A stretch of 11,615 bases of DNA, taken from Candidatus Aminicenantota bacterium. Its GTDB lineage: Bacteria; Acidobacteriota; Aminicenantia; S016-38. The notes beneath the pieces were generated by a model. That model was given only the letters and a program-made list of their open reading frames with translations. It did not search any database and had not been told where the DNA came from. Positions 5,894 through 11,615 of the stretch are shown here, piece after piece; position 1 is the stretch's first letter; each line of letters begins with the position of its first letter. The stretch covers positions 1-11,615 of the forward strand of contig JAGHBF010000056.1 of assembly GCA_021161165.1 (NCBI GenBank). Direction: 5' to 3'. Made by a program: the position numbers and the translations under genes.

Positions 5894-8179
5894 CTATCTC
5901 TTTATTATTCTCGGGGTTATAAAGATTAGCAACTCCCTGTTTTCTCTGGTTATAGAGCTACCCCTGAAAAGAATTTTCCCCAGAACAGGAATGGAACTGA
6001 GGAAAGGAGTTTTATTCACAGTGGTATTGTCTTCTATCCTATAAAGTCCTCCTATTGCGGCTGTCTCTCCGTCCTTAACCATGAGAACTGTGGAGGCACT
6101 CTGGGTAATAATTGGAACGTTTCCAGGTGGAACAATATGAGCAAAATCAGCAGTATTATTTATTATATTAAGCTTCATTATAATTGTGCCTTCAGCCGTA
6201 ATATGAGGTGTAACTCTAAGTTCAAGAGCTGCATTAACGTATCTTACCATTATGGTGTTATTAACAACTGACTGTATAGGAATCTGTCTTCCCTGGATTA
6301 TGCTGGCCTCATGGTTGTCCTGAGTAGAAATCTTAGGAGCAGAGAGAATTCTTCCGTAACCTTCCTGTTCCATGGCAGTTAATCCTATATCGAGTCCGAA
6401 AGAGTCAGTTACATTGCCGAGGGAAATTCCAATAGCAGAATTAAAGGAAGGCGCGGGGATATTTATAGCATATCCATTAAGAGGATTGGTCAATCCCCCT
6501 ATATTTGCTCCTTCTATAGGTGTCCCATCCACAAGGACCTTATTGGGAAATACTAAATTGGTCTGATTGCCATAATACGGATTAGCATAGCCCATAAATC
6601 CCCATTGAATACCCAGATTCCTTGTATAATTAGTATTCACTTCTACTATCCTAGCCTCAATAGATACCTGAGGAATGGGGGTATCGAGTGTATCTATAAG
6701 CCTGTCTATAATCTCAAGATTATCAGGAATATCTTTAATAATTAAAGTATTTGTTCTATCATCCACAACAATCTGGCCTCTTGGAGAAAGATGTTTGGAA
6801 ACTATGCTTCTGACATTTTTTGCCTCTGCATAACTAAGTGTTCTTGTTATGGTTTTGAGAGGAAGTGCTGACTCTCTCATCTTCCTTCTCTGCTCTTCTT
6901 CCTGAGCCAGAACCTGCAAAGGTGCTACTCTAAGCACATTTCCTTCAATTATGTAGCCAAGTTTGTTAGTCCTCAAAATAAGGTCCAGGGCCTGATCCCA
7001 TGGTATATCCACAAGTTCTGCAGTTACTTTTCCGCTAACTCCAGGATCAAAAATAACATTAAGGCTAGCGAGTTTTGCAATAAACCTTACAACGTCCCTT
7101 ACATCAGCGTCTTTAAACCTGAAAGTGTATTTTTCGCCATAATATTTCTTTTCCCCTCCTCCTATTGTAATCGTGCTGAAAGTACCTCTCACCTTCTGCT
7201 GAGATTGAGGTTCGGGTACAGGTGCAGAGGTAGTAGCGGTTTTCTTTTTTGTAAGGTCTCTCTTTACAGTCCTCGAAGAAGCAGGATTGGATTTTCCAAC
7301 TTGTTGAGATTTTGTAACGGGTTTATCATTCTGAGATACTTTCGGGGTAACAGAACCAGAAGGGGTCGTATTTCCAGCCCTCGCTTTTGAAGTAGAAGTA
7401 ACTTTGGAAGTTTCAAGAGCCTTTGTAGAAACAGCTTTCTCACCAAATTTTACCAGGAGCCCATTGGCGGATTTATCAATAACATAGTTGGGGATCTTTT
7501 CCATATCAAAAACTACTCTTGCCACATCAGGCTTGAATTGTGCCACCCTTATTCTGCTCACGCCCTCTTTTCCTATAATCTTGGTTTTAGTTCTCGTTTT
7601 TGCTCCCATAAGGTCAACAACGAGACGAATTGGCTTTCCATGGGCAGGGTCTTTTTTAAGTATAAAGGCTCTATATGAAGGAACTTCTCCTCTGAAATAC
7701 AGTTTGACTGCAAGTCTTCCATTTTCGTTTATAAGTGACACATCTCTCAGAATTGATATCCCCGTTCCCGCAGGTTTTTCGACCTTTTTACTGAGCAGGG
7801 TATCCGTGGAACTTTCAACTTCCAATACAATAGAATTCCCCTTTGAATAAATAGAAAATGGCTTAAGCTCTTTGAATCTTATCTCTATTTTTAATACTCC
7901 CTTTTCCTGGGTAGCCATTAAGGAATTTACCACTCCCTTATCGAATCTGTGTTCTCCAAGTATCGCCTTCCCATCTATCCCCTCAAATTCCAGAACCACC
8001 AGTCTTGGGTCATTAGCAGAAGGATAAAAATTCGGGAGAGAAAGAACAGAATCTCCCTGTAATTCCACTATTTCCTTTCCATTAGTAAAGGATTTTTTAA
8101 GTGTAACGAATTTTCCTCCTGCAAAGATGAATCCTGTCCCCAAAAGTATCAACAATAGATATAGGATTGTTTTTCTCAT
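5894..8179 (-). CDS. pilQ: Type IV pilus secretin
   Basis: PilQ forms the multimeric outer-membrane pore through which the pilus is extruded. The 761 aa protein has a signal peptide (1-20), two AMIN domains that usually bind peptidoglycan (about 22-125 and 143-247), a basic Ser/Thr/Lys-rich linker (248-350), the STN/N0 domain (351-421, beginning YTFRFKDADVRDVVRFIAKL), the N1 domain (439-500, with VVDDRTNTLIIKDIP) and the secretin core (505-760). The core shows VSIEARIVEVN, the GRILSAPKI segment and the C-terminal signature IGGLYRIEDNTTVNKTPFLS followed by IPVLGKILFR and RELLIFITPRII. This layout with AMIN domains separates it from type II (GspD) and type III secretins. The ATG at 8179 lies one base after the pilP stop, with AGGA upstream. 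It is complete; the roughly 100-residue low-complexity linker is its only odd part. Confidence 0.96.
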   Translation of the reverse strand: MRKTILYLLLILLGTGFIFAGGKFVTLKKSFTNGKEIVELQGDSVLSLPNFYPSANDPRLVVLEFEGIDGKAILGEHRFDKGVVNSLMATQEKGVLKIEIRFKELKPFSIYSKGNSIVLEVESSTDTLLSKKVEKPAGTGISILRDVSLINENGRLAVKLYFRGEVPSYRAFILKKDPAHGKPIRLVVDLMGAKTRTKTKIIGKEGVSRIRVAQFKPDVARVVFDMEKIPNYVIDKSANGLLVKFGEKAVSTKALETSKVTSTSKARAGNTTPSGSVTPKVSQNDKPVTKSQQVGKSNPASSRTVKRDLTKKKTATTSAPVPEPQSQQKVRGTFSTITIGGGEKKYYGEKYTFRFKDADVRDVVRFIAKLASLNVIFDPGVSGKVTAELVDIPWDQALDLILRTNKLGYIIEGNVLRVAPLQVLAQEEEQRRKMRESALPLKTITRTLSYAEAKNVRSIVSKHLSPRGQIVVDDRTNTLIIKDIPDNLEIIDRLIDTLDTPIPQVSIEARIVEVNTNYTRNLGIQWGFMGYANPYYGNQTNLVFPNKVLVDGTPIEGANIGGLTNPLNGYAINIPAPSFNSAIGISLGNVTDSFGLDIGLTAMEQEGYGRILSAPKISTQDNHEASIIQGRQIPIQSVVNNTIMVRYVNAALELRVTPHITAEGTIIMKLNIINNTADFAHIVPPGNVPIITQSASTVLMVKDGETAAIGGLYRIEDNTTVNKTPFLSSIPVLGKILFRGSSITRENRELLIFITPRIIKR

Positions 8180-8180
8180 C

Positions 8181-8630
8181 CTATTCCTCCATATTTAATT
8201 TTAAAACTATATCTTTATATGGTTTAAGAAACACCGGGCTACGTGTTATCTGTCTTATAACCACTTCGTTTTCAGTTATCTTTATAACCTCACCATCTGC
8301 CAGTTTTGTGCCAACAGTAATAGTATAAGGGAAGTTCCTCGAATCAAGAATTAGGGCAAAGTACTTTCCATCTTTTCTTTTAGCTATACTTACCAGAACT
8401 ATTTCGTCTGAATATACTCCCCTTATCCCTTGAACTCTGGAACCTCTCCTGTGTCTTTGCCTCATAACTGACAGAAGGTCTAGGAAAGGATCCCTTCTGC
8501 CCTGCGGGTTATAATCATACCTTTCCCTCTGGATTTCGATAGCCTTTTCCTCTTTCCCCTTCTCCTGAGACATAAGCGCAAATGGAAAGAGGAAAAGCGA
8601 AATTAAAATTAAAATCAAAAACCCTCTCAT
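8181..8630 (-). CDS. pilP: Type IV pilus assembly protein PilP
   Basis: PilP bridges the PilN/PilO inner-membrane complex and the N0 domain of PilQ in the periplasm. This 149 aa protein has a hydrophobic N-terminus (1-20), a charged flexible segment, then YDYNPQGRRDPFLDL at 38-52; the GRRDPF motif is the hallmark of PilP and is probably part of its PilN/PilO-contacting region. The C-terminal part (about 65-148) is the small beta-sandwich domain (RVQGIRGVYSDEIVLVSI, then TVGTKLADGEVIKITENEVV). Well-studied PilP proteins are lipoproteins, but this one has no cysteine near the signal peptide, so it is either a secreted protein or anchored by its N-terminal helix. The start at 8630 lies three bases after the pilO stop, with AGGGGG upstream. 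Its position between pilO and pilQ supports the call. Confidence 0.9.
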   Translation of the reverse strand: MRGFLILILISLFLFPFALMSQEKGKEEKAIEIQRERYDYNPQGRRDPFLDLLSVMRQRHRRGSRVQGIRGVYSDEIVLVSIAKRKDGKYFALILDSRNFPYTITVGTKLADGEVIKITENEVVIRQITRSPVFLKPYKDIVLKLNMEE

Positions 8631-8633
8631 CTC

Positions 8634-9230
8634 TTACCCCCTACGAGGCCTCTTACGGCCTTTTCTTTTTGAAATTTTCTTTTCCTGGAAAATATAGGTT
8701 GAGGCTGTAAATTTAGCTCTTATAGTAGTCGTCGCTGATTGTTTGTCCAGTGCTGTGATTTCTATTTTCCCTACATTAAAAATTCTGGTAAATTTCCCCA
8801 GTTTATCGAAGAAATAGCCCAGATCGTGATATTTACCCAAAACTTCTATATTTATAGGCCATTCTGCAACAAGACCACGGTCTATGGAAGCCTTGGGCAC
8901 AAAGCTTACAACGTTAAGATGAACATCTGAAGCAAGTTTCTGGACATCTTTCAGAATCTTACTTATTTCCCTCTTTTCAGGAAGTACTTTTTTAAGGTTT
9001 TCTAATTTAGCCTCAAGTTCAGCATTTTCCTTCTTGAGTAACGCGAGCTCCTTCTCCTTTTCTTTTGCAAGAGCCACCTCTTTTTTTAAGCTCTCAAGCT
9101 GGTCTCTTTTGACAACAATATCTCCCTTCTTACCTGAGTACCATCCGAACCAGAAGATAGCAAAAATTATTAACCAAATAACTATAAAAAATGTTAATTG
9201 CCCCTGCCATGTCATTTCCTTCAAGTTCAT
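8634..9230 (-). CDS. pilO: Type IV pilus assembly protein PilO
   Basis: PilO is an inner-membrane protein that pairs with PilN and holds PilP in the alignment subcomplex. The 198 aa product has a short cytoplasmic N-terminus, one membrane helix (11-31, ending FWFGWYSG), a periplasmic coiled coil (38-83) and a ferredoxin-like C-terminal domain (88-180). LPEKREISKILKDVQKLA at 83-100 and VLGKYHDLGYFFDKLGKF at 130-147 are typical PilO segments. The last 15 residues (184-198) are strongly basic (KKISKRKGRKRPRRG), which I do not expect in PilO. The ATG at 9230 overlaps the pilN stop as ATGA and has AGGAGGT upstream, lying within the Gly-Gly-Lys codons at the end of pilN, so translation is probably coupled. 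Confidence 0.94.
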   Translation of the reverse strand: MNLKEMTWQGQLTFFIVIWLIIFAIFWFGWYSGKKGDIVVKRDQLESLKKEVALAKEKEKELALLKKENAELEAKLENLKKVLPEKREISKILKDVQKLASDVHLNVVSFVPKASIDRGLVAEWPINIEVLGKYHDLGYFFDKLGKFTRIFNVGKIEITALDKQSATTTIRAKFTASTYIFQEKKISKRKGRKRPRRG

Positions 9231-9829
9231 TTTTTACCTCCTGAAGCTTTCGCTCCGGTTACAATCGAAGCACGGAGTCGAAATTCGTAGACTTCCATAT
9301 TCCTTGATTTAACCTTTTTAGAACTTATAAGATCTACATTTTCGAAGAAATTAGTATCTTCAAGATTTGAAATAAAAGTAGCTATTAAAGTATTGGTCAG
9401 GGCTTTCCCTTCTATTTCCACTCTGTTACCCGAATATTTCAATTTTGTCAACCATACCTGATCAGGCAATGCCTTTGAAAGCAGGTCCATCATTTTAACA
9501 GGAATGAGCTGTTTCGATATAAGCTCTTCTATCACTTTGGTTTTTTGAGTCAGGGTCTCTTTCTTCTTTTTATTCTCCTCCAATTCCTTAAGAACCCCCT
9601 GAAGCTTTTGTTTTTCCTGCTGTTTTATAGCTATCTCCTCATCCAGCCTTTTTAGCTCTGAAGTTGTAGAATATGCCATCCAGCCTATAAGAGCTATAAA
9701 AATTATGGACACTATTATGGCTATATCATACCTTACGCCCTTGCCTTCCACCTCCTCTGGCACAGCCACTCCAGGGGCAGCAAAGGCTATTTCCTTTTTC
9801 GCGGGTTGAAGAAGGTTTATTTTAATCAT
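9227..9829 (-). CDS. pilN: Type IV pilus assembly protein PilN
   Basis: PilN binds PilM in the cytoplasm through its N-terminal peptide and PilO in the periplasm. The 200 aa protein starts MIKINLLQPAKKE, which includes the conserved INLLP-type PilM-binding motif (residues 4-8). After a 25-residue cytoplasmic stretch comes a membrane helix (35-53), a coiled coil rich in Lys, Glu and Gln (54-105), and a compact domain (110-190) with LPDQVWLTKLKYSGNRVEIE and SNLEDTNFFENVDLISS, both typical of the PilN/GspL-like fold. The ATG at 9829 lies one base after the pilM TGA with AGGAGG five bases upstream. The ATGA overlap with pilO fits the equal amounts of PilN and PilO needed for the heterodimer. Confidence 0.95.
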   Translation of the reverse strand: MIKINLLQPAKKEIAFAAPGVAVPEEVEGKGVRYDIAIIVSIIFIALIGWMAYSTTSELKRLDEEIAIKQQEKQKLQGVLKELEENKKKKETLTQKTKVIEELISKQLIPVKMMDLLSKALPDQVWLTKLKYSGNRVEIEGKALTNTLIATFISNLEDTNFFENVDLISSKKVKSRNMEVYEFRLRASIVTGAKASGGKK

Positions 9830-9830
9830 G

Positions 9831-10886
9831 TCATCCTCCTAAGGTTCTCATTGCAAGCCCCGTAGCCACAGTGAATATAGGCGCATTGCTCTCGAGTTCC
9901 TCTGTGGAAAATGCCTTTTCGTTATAAACGATGTTTCTGAATGGATTAAGATACTCTACTGGAAGGTTAAATCTTCCCTCCAAGAAATCTCCAAGACCTT
10001 CCATCAAAGAGCCTCCTCCGCTCAAATATAATCTTTCAATTTCAGAACCAGGGAACTGCCCGGAAAAGAACTCCACAGTCTTGGCTACCTCTGAGCTTAT
10101 ATCGTTGAAAATCATCTCCATAATTCCCTGAAGGGCAGCCTGAGTTATTCCTTCGGCAGTTTTCCTTTTTTTCACAGCTTCTGCTTTTTCAAGGCTGAGG
10201 CCAAATTCCTTTTGAATGGTTTCGGTCAGAAAATCTCCTCCCAGGTCTTTCTCTCTTATAAAAACTGGGTAACCATCCTTAATGATTACTATTGTTGTGA
10301 GAGTCGCACCAATGTGGATTATAGAAGAAACACTAGATAAAAATGGCTCATAATTGTATTCAAAGGCATTAAAAATTGAAAATGCGTCAATATCAACCAG
10401 AACTGGCTTTAACCCTGCCTGCTCCACCACACTTGTATATTCACCTATTTTTTCTTTCTTAGCGAGAACGAGCAGAACTTCCATATATTCTCCCTCAGAA
10501 GGAAGGATGAAATAGTCCATTTGAACATCATCTGGTGAGAAAGGTGTATTTTGTTTTATTTCCCAGGTCAAGTTCTCTTCCAGTTCCTGCTGGTTAGAAG
10601 CAGAAATTGTCATTCTTTTGGTAATAACAGCAGTACCCGAAACAGAAATAGCGACATTTTTTACCTTTACTTGGGATTCGGAAACAAGTTGCATAAGCGC
10701 ATCTGAAACAGCATAGGAATCCATTATTGTTCCTTCTACAATTGCTTCTCTTGGGAGGGGCACCATTCCCAAGCTTTTAAGTTCATAAATTTTTTTCCCT
10801 TTTTTCTTTTTGGGCTTCAGGTAAACCAGTTTAATACTTGAGGAACCAATGTCAATTCCCATAAGCTCATTGCTCTTACCAAACAC
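9831..10886 (-). CDS. pilM: Type IV pilus assembly ATPase-like protein PilM
   Basis: PilM is an actin/FtsA-like cytoplasmic protein that binds nucleotide and the PilN N-terminus, linking the pilus alignment complex to the motor. The 351 aa length is normal. The phosphate-1 motif is MGIDIGSSSIKLVYL (9-23), phosphate-2 is IIHIGATLTTIVII (189-202), and the adenosine motif is LYLSGGGSLMEGL (286-298). The segment LTWEIKQNTPFSPDDVQMDY (106-125) is the usual PilM 1C-domain sequence. The start is GTG at 10886 with AAGGAGAGG four bases upstream; the next Met (residue 9) would remove residues just before the phosphate-1 loop. It begins 17 bases after the AMMECR1-family gene. A 57-base piece covering residues 43-60 and the edges of the neighbouring codons occurs again, without a change, at the right window edge. 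Confidence 0.96.
   Translation of the reverse strand: MFGKSNELMGIDIGSSSIKLVYLKPKKKKGKKIYELKSLGMVPLPREAIVEGTIMDSYAVSDALMQLVSESQVKVKNVAISVSGTAVITKRMTISASNQQELEENLTWEIKQNTPFSPDDVQMDYFILPSEGEYMEVLLVLAKKEKIGEYTSVVEQAGLKPVLVDIDAFSIFNAFEYNYEPFLSSVSSIIHIGATLTTIVIIKDGYPVFIREKDLGGDFLTETIQKEFGLSLEKAEAVKKRKTAEGITQAALQGIMEMIFNDISSEVAKTVEFFSGQFPGSEIERLYLSGGGSLMEGLGDFLEGRFNLPVEYLNPFRNIVYNEKAFSTEELESNAPIFTVATGLAMRTLGG
10705..10761. repeat. 57-base direct repeat, copy inside pilM
   Basis: These 57 bases of pilM, from the last base of the Val42 codon to the middle of the Ser61 codon, are identical to the last 57 bases of the window and in the same orientation. The copies are 854 bases apart. On the low-coordinate side the match ends abruptly (T here, C in the other copy). 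On the other side it reaches the window edge, so its true length is unknown. Confidence 0.95.
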
Positions 10887-10890
10887 TTTT

Positions 10891-10899
10891 CCTCTCCTT
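10891..10899 (-). promoter_or_regulatory. Ribosome binding site for the pilM GTG start
   Basis: AAGGAGAGG on the minus strand ends four bases before the GTG at 10886, within the 17-base gap to the preceding gene. It makes the GTG, not the later ATG at residue 9, the likely start of pilM. Confidence 0.75.
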
Positions 10900-10903
10900 A
10901 AAT

Positions 10904-11476
10904 TTATTTATTTTTATTATAGGCATCTTTTTTTAAAAAATCTCTCTCAGAAAATACCTCTGCTTCGAAAACATAAATTCTTGCATCTCTCCTCCAGCAA
11001 TTTGGTTCCAGTCCAGCCTTTAAACATCCATTGGTTAAAAACTCCTCCAGTCCCCACCCATATTCAACTGGAACTTGCGGCAATAACAACCCCCTCTGTA
11101 ATCCTTTTTCAATTATTATACCATGTTTCCCTACTTCAACCTCTTCTGGATTGTTAATCTCTCTCGGCTCTGTTAGAACTGAAATTTCAATATCAATGCT
11201 TTCAAGTTCATCTCTGCTCAGTGGCGGAAATCTCGGGTCAGAAAATGCTGCAGCAATAGCTGCTTTGGAAACTGTAAGTCCCAGAGGATAAATTGGCTCT
11301 ACATATCCAATACATCCCCTCAAATTTCCATATTCCTTCAATGTAACAAATGCCCGCCCTGGTTCTGCAATTTTTCCCTGCAACTCAGGAACATATTCTT
11401 TCCCTATAGAGAAATAATTTTCAATGCTTTTTCTTGCAATTTTTAAAAGCAATATTTTATCCTTCTCCTCCAACAT
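10904..11476 (-). CDS. AMMECR1-family protein
   Basis: The product is 190 aa from the ATG at 11476. It shows the family's signature LRGCIG (52-57) in the segment EYGNLRGCIGYVEPIYPLGL, then AAIAAAFSDPRFPPL (72-86), ELESIDIEISVL (91-101) and the C-terminal block LLPQVPVEYGWGLEEFL (131-147) with CLKAGLEPNCW (151-161). The family is found in all domains of life and is often next to MEMO or radical SAM genes in prokaryotes; its biochemical function is not settled, though the conserved cysteine motif suggests an enzyme. The reading frame stays open upstream to the window edge, but I chose this ATG because family members start at about this point (EEKDKILLLKIARKSIE) and the upstream codons are AT-rich low complexity plus a duplicated pilM piece. 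No ribosome binding site precedes it. It is 17 bases before pilM and probably in the same transcript. Confidence 0.92.
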   Translation of the reverse strand: MLEEKDKILLLKIARKSIENYFSIGKEYVPELQGKIAEPGRAFVTLKEYGNLRGCIGYVEPIYPLGLTVSKAAIAAAFSDPRFPPLSRDELESIDIEISVLTEPREINNPEEVEVGKHGIIIEKGLQRGLLLPQVPVEYGWGLEEFLTNGCLKAGLEPNCWRRDARIYVFEAEVFSERDFLKKDAYNKNK

Positions 11477-11482
11477 ATCTAT

Positions 11483-11510
11483 ATAATAGAACAAAAATAA
11501 AAAAAGTAAA
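11483..11510 (-). promoter_or_regulatory. Possible promoter for the AMMECR1-pilMNOPQ block, perhaps leaderless
   Basis: On the minus strand TTTACT (11510-11505), a 16-base spacer and TATTAT (11488-11483) resemble sigma-70 boxes. TATTAT ends six bases before the ATG at 11476, so transcription would begin at or next to the start codon, giving a leaderless mRNA; this fits the lack of a ribosome binding site. The surrounding 11477-11540 is almost all A and T and could act as an UP element. In such DNA chance matches are common, and the junction just beyond may be artificial, so this is tentative. Confidence 0.35.
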
Positions 11511-11558
11511 AGAAAAAATTTTATTATTTTAATCAAAACTACACAAGAAAAAGCAAAC

Positions 11559-11615
11559 GAAACAGCATAGGAATCCATTATTGTTCCTTCTACAATTGCT
11601 TCTCTTGGGAGGGGC
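11559..11615 (-). repeat. 57-base direct repeat at window edge: second copy of an internal pilM piece
   Basis: The last 57 bases equal 10705-10761 exactly. Read on the minus strand they encode the PilM residues PLPREAIVEGTIMDSYAVS and then leave the pilM sequence, running into AT-rich DNA. The frame is open and continues into the AMMECR1-family gene, but nothing shows that this fusion is made. It may be the 3' side of a duplicated, broken pilM (a pseudogene fragment) or an assembly join; the match touching the window edge without a single difference favours the latter. Confidence 0.9.

Noticed and set aside
7488..7850. Plus-strand reading frame of about 120 codons inside pilQ
   Set aside because: It lies wholly antisense to the second AMIN domain of pilQ, has no good ribosome binding site that I could see and no recognisable motif.
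5894..8179. Type II secretion secretin (GspD)
   Set aside because: Two AMIN domains before the STN domain and the neighbouring pilMNOP genes identify PilQ.
11476..11578. An upstream ATG at 11578 as the start of the AMMECR1-family protein (34 extra residues)
   Set aside because: Its first residues come from the duplicated pilM piece and the rest from AT-rich low-complexity DNA; the family normally starts near the Met at 11476, and the junction may be an assembly artefact.
1..11615. A terminal repeat showing a circular molecule
   Set aside because: The repeat at the right edge matches an internal site in pilM, not the left end, so it does not close a circle.

Overview
The window is a compact block of genes that all lie on the minus strand, so transcription runs from high to low coordinates. 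The DNA is moderately AT-rich by eye. Genes are separated by 1-51 bases or overlap, and most starts carry a clear AGGAGG-type ribosome binding site. A secretin (PilQ), two lipoproteins and several signal peptides show a diderm (Gram-negative-type) bacterium. The order pilM-N-O-P-Q followed further on by accB-accC resembles pilMNOPQ neighbourhoods of many diderm lineages, but aroK, aroB and efp, often found there, are absent. The lineage cannot be fixed from this window; an uncultured candidate-phylum bacterium (Aminicenantes-like or similar) is only a guess.

Layout in transcription order. (1) 11615-11477: the window edge carries 57 bases identical to an internal part of pilM, followed by a very AT-rich stretch with a possible promoter. 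(2) 11476-10904: an AMMECR1-family protein. (3) 10886-5894: a complete type IV pilus alignment/secretin set, pilM, pilN, pilO, pilP, pilQ. (4) 5884-4670: two unrecognised secreted lipoproteins directly behind pilQ, the second with an Ig-like look. (5) 4670-3440: a TPR protein with a long acidic linker, overlapping a Roadblock/LC7 protein. (6) 3388-1591: accB and accC, the biotin carboxyl carrier and biotin carboxylase of acetyl-CoA carboxylase, perhaps with their own promoter. (7) 1597-1: a secreted protein of unknown function starting with TTG inside the end of accC, overlapping by ATGA the start of a family 5 solute-binding protein that runs off the left edge.

How they fit together. PilM (cytoplasmic, actin-like), PilN and PilO (inner membrane), PilP (periplasm) and PilQ (outer membrane) form the column linking the pilus motor to the outer-membrane pore. 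The two lipoproteins are placed to assist or decorate the secretin. The TPR/Roadblock pair could be a regulatory or scaffold module for pili, by analogy with Roadblock/Ras-like GTPase control of pilus polarity elsewhere, but no GTPase is present here. AccB and AccC make carboxybiotin for malonyl-CoA synthesis. No RNA genes, CRISPR arrays, insertion sequences or convincing terminators were seen. I found no clearly new system; the points most worth checking are the 57-base duplication at the edge, the two lipoproteins after pilQ, and the TPR/Roadblock pair.
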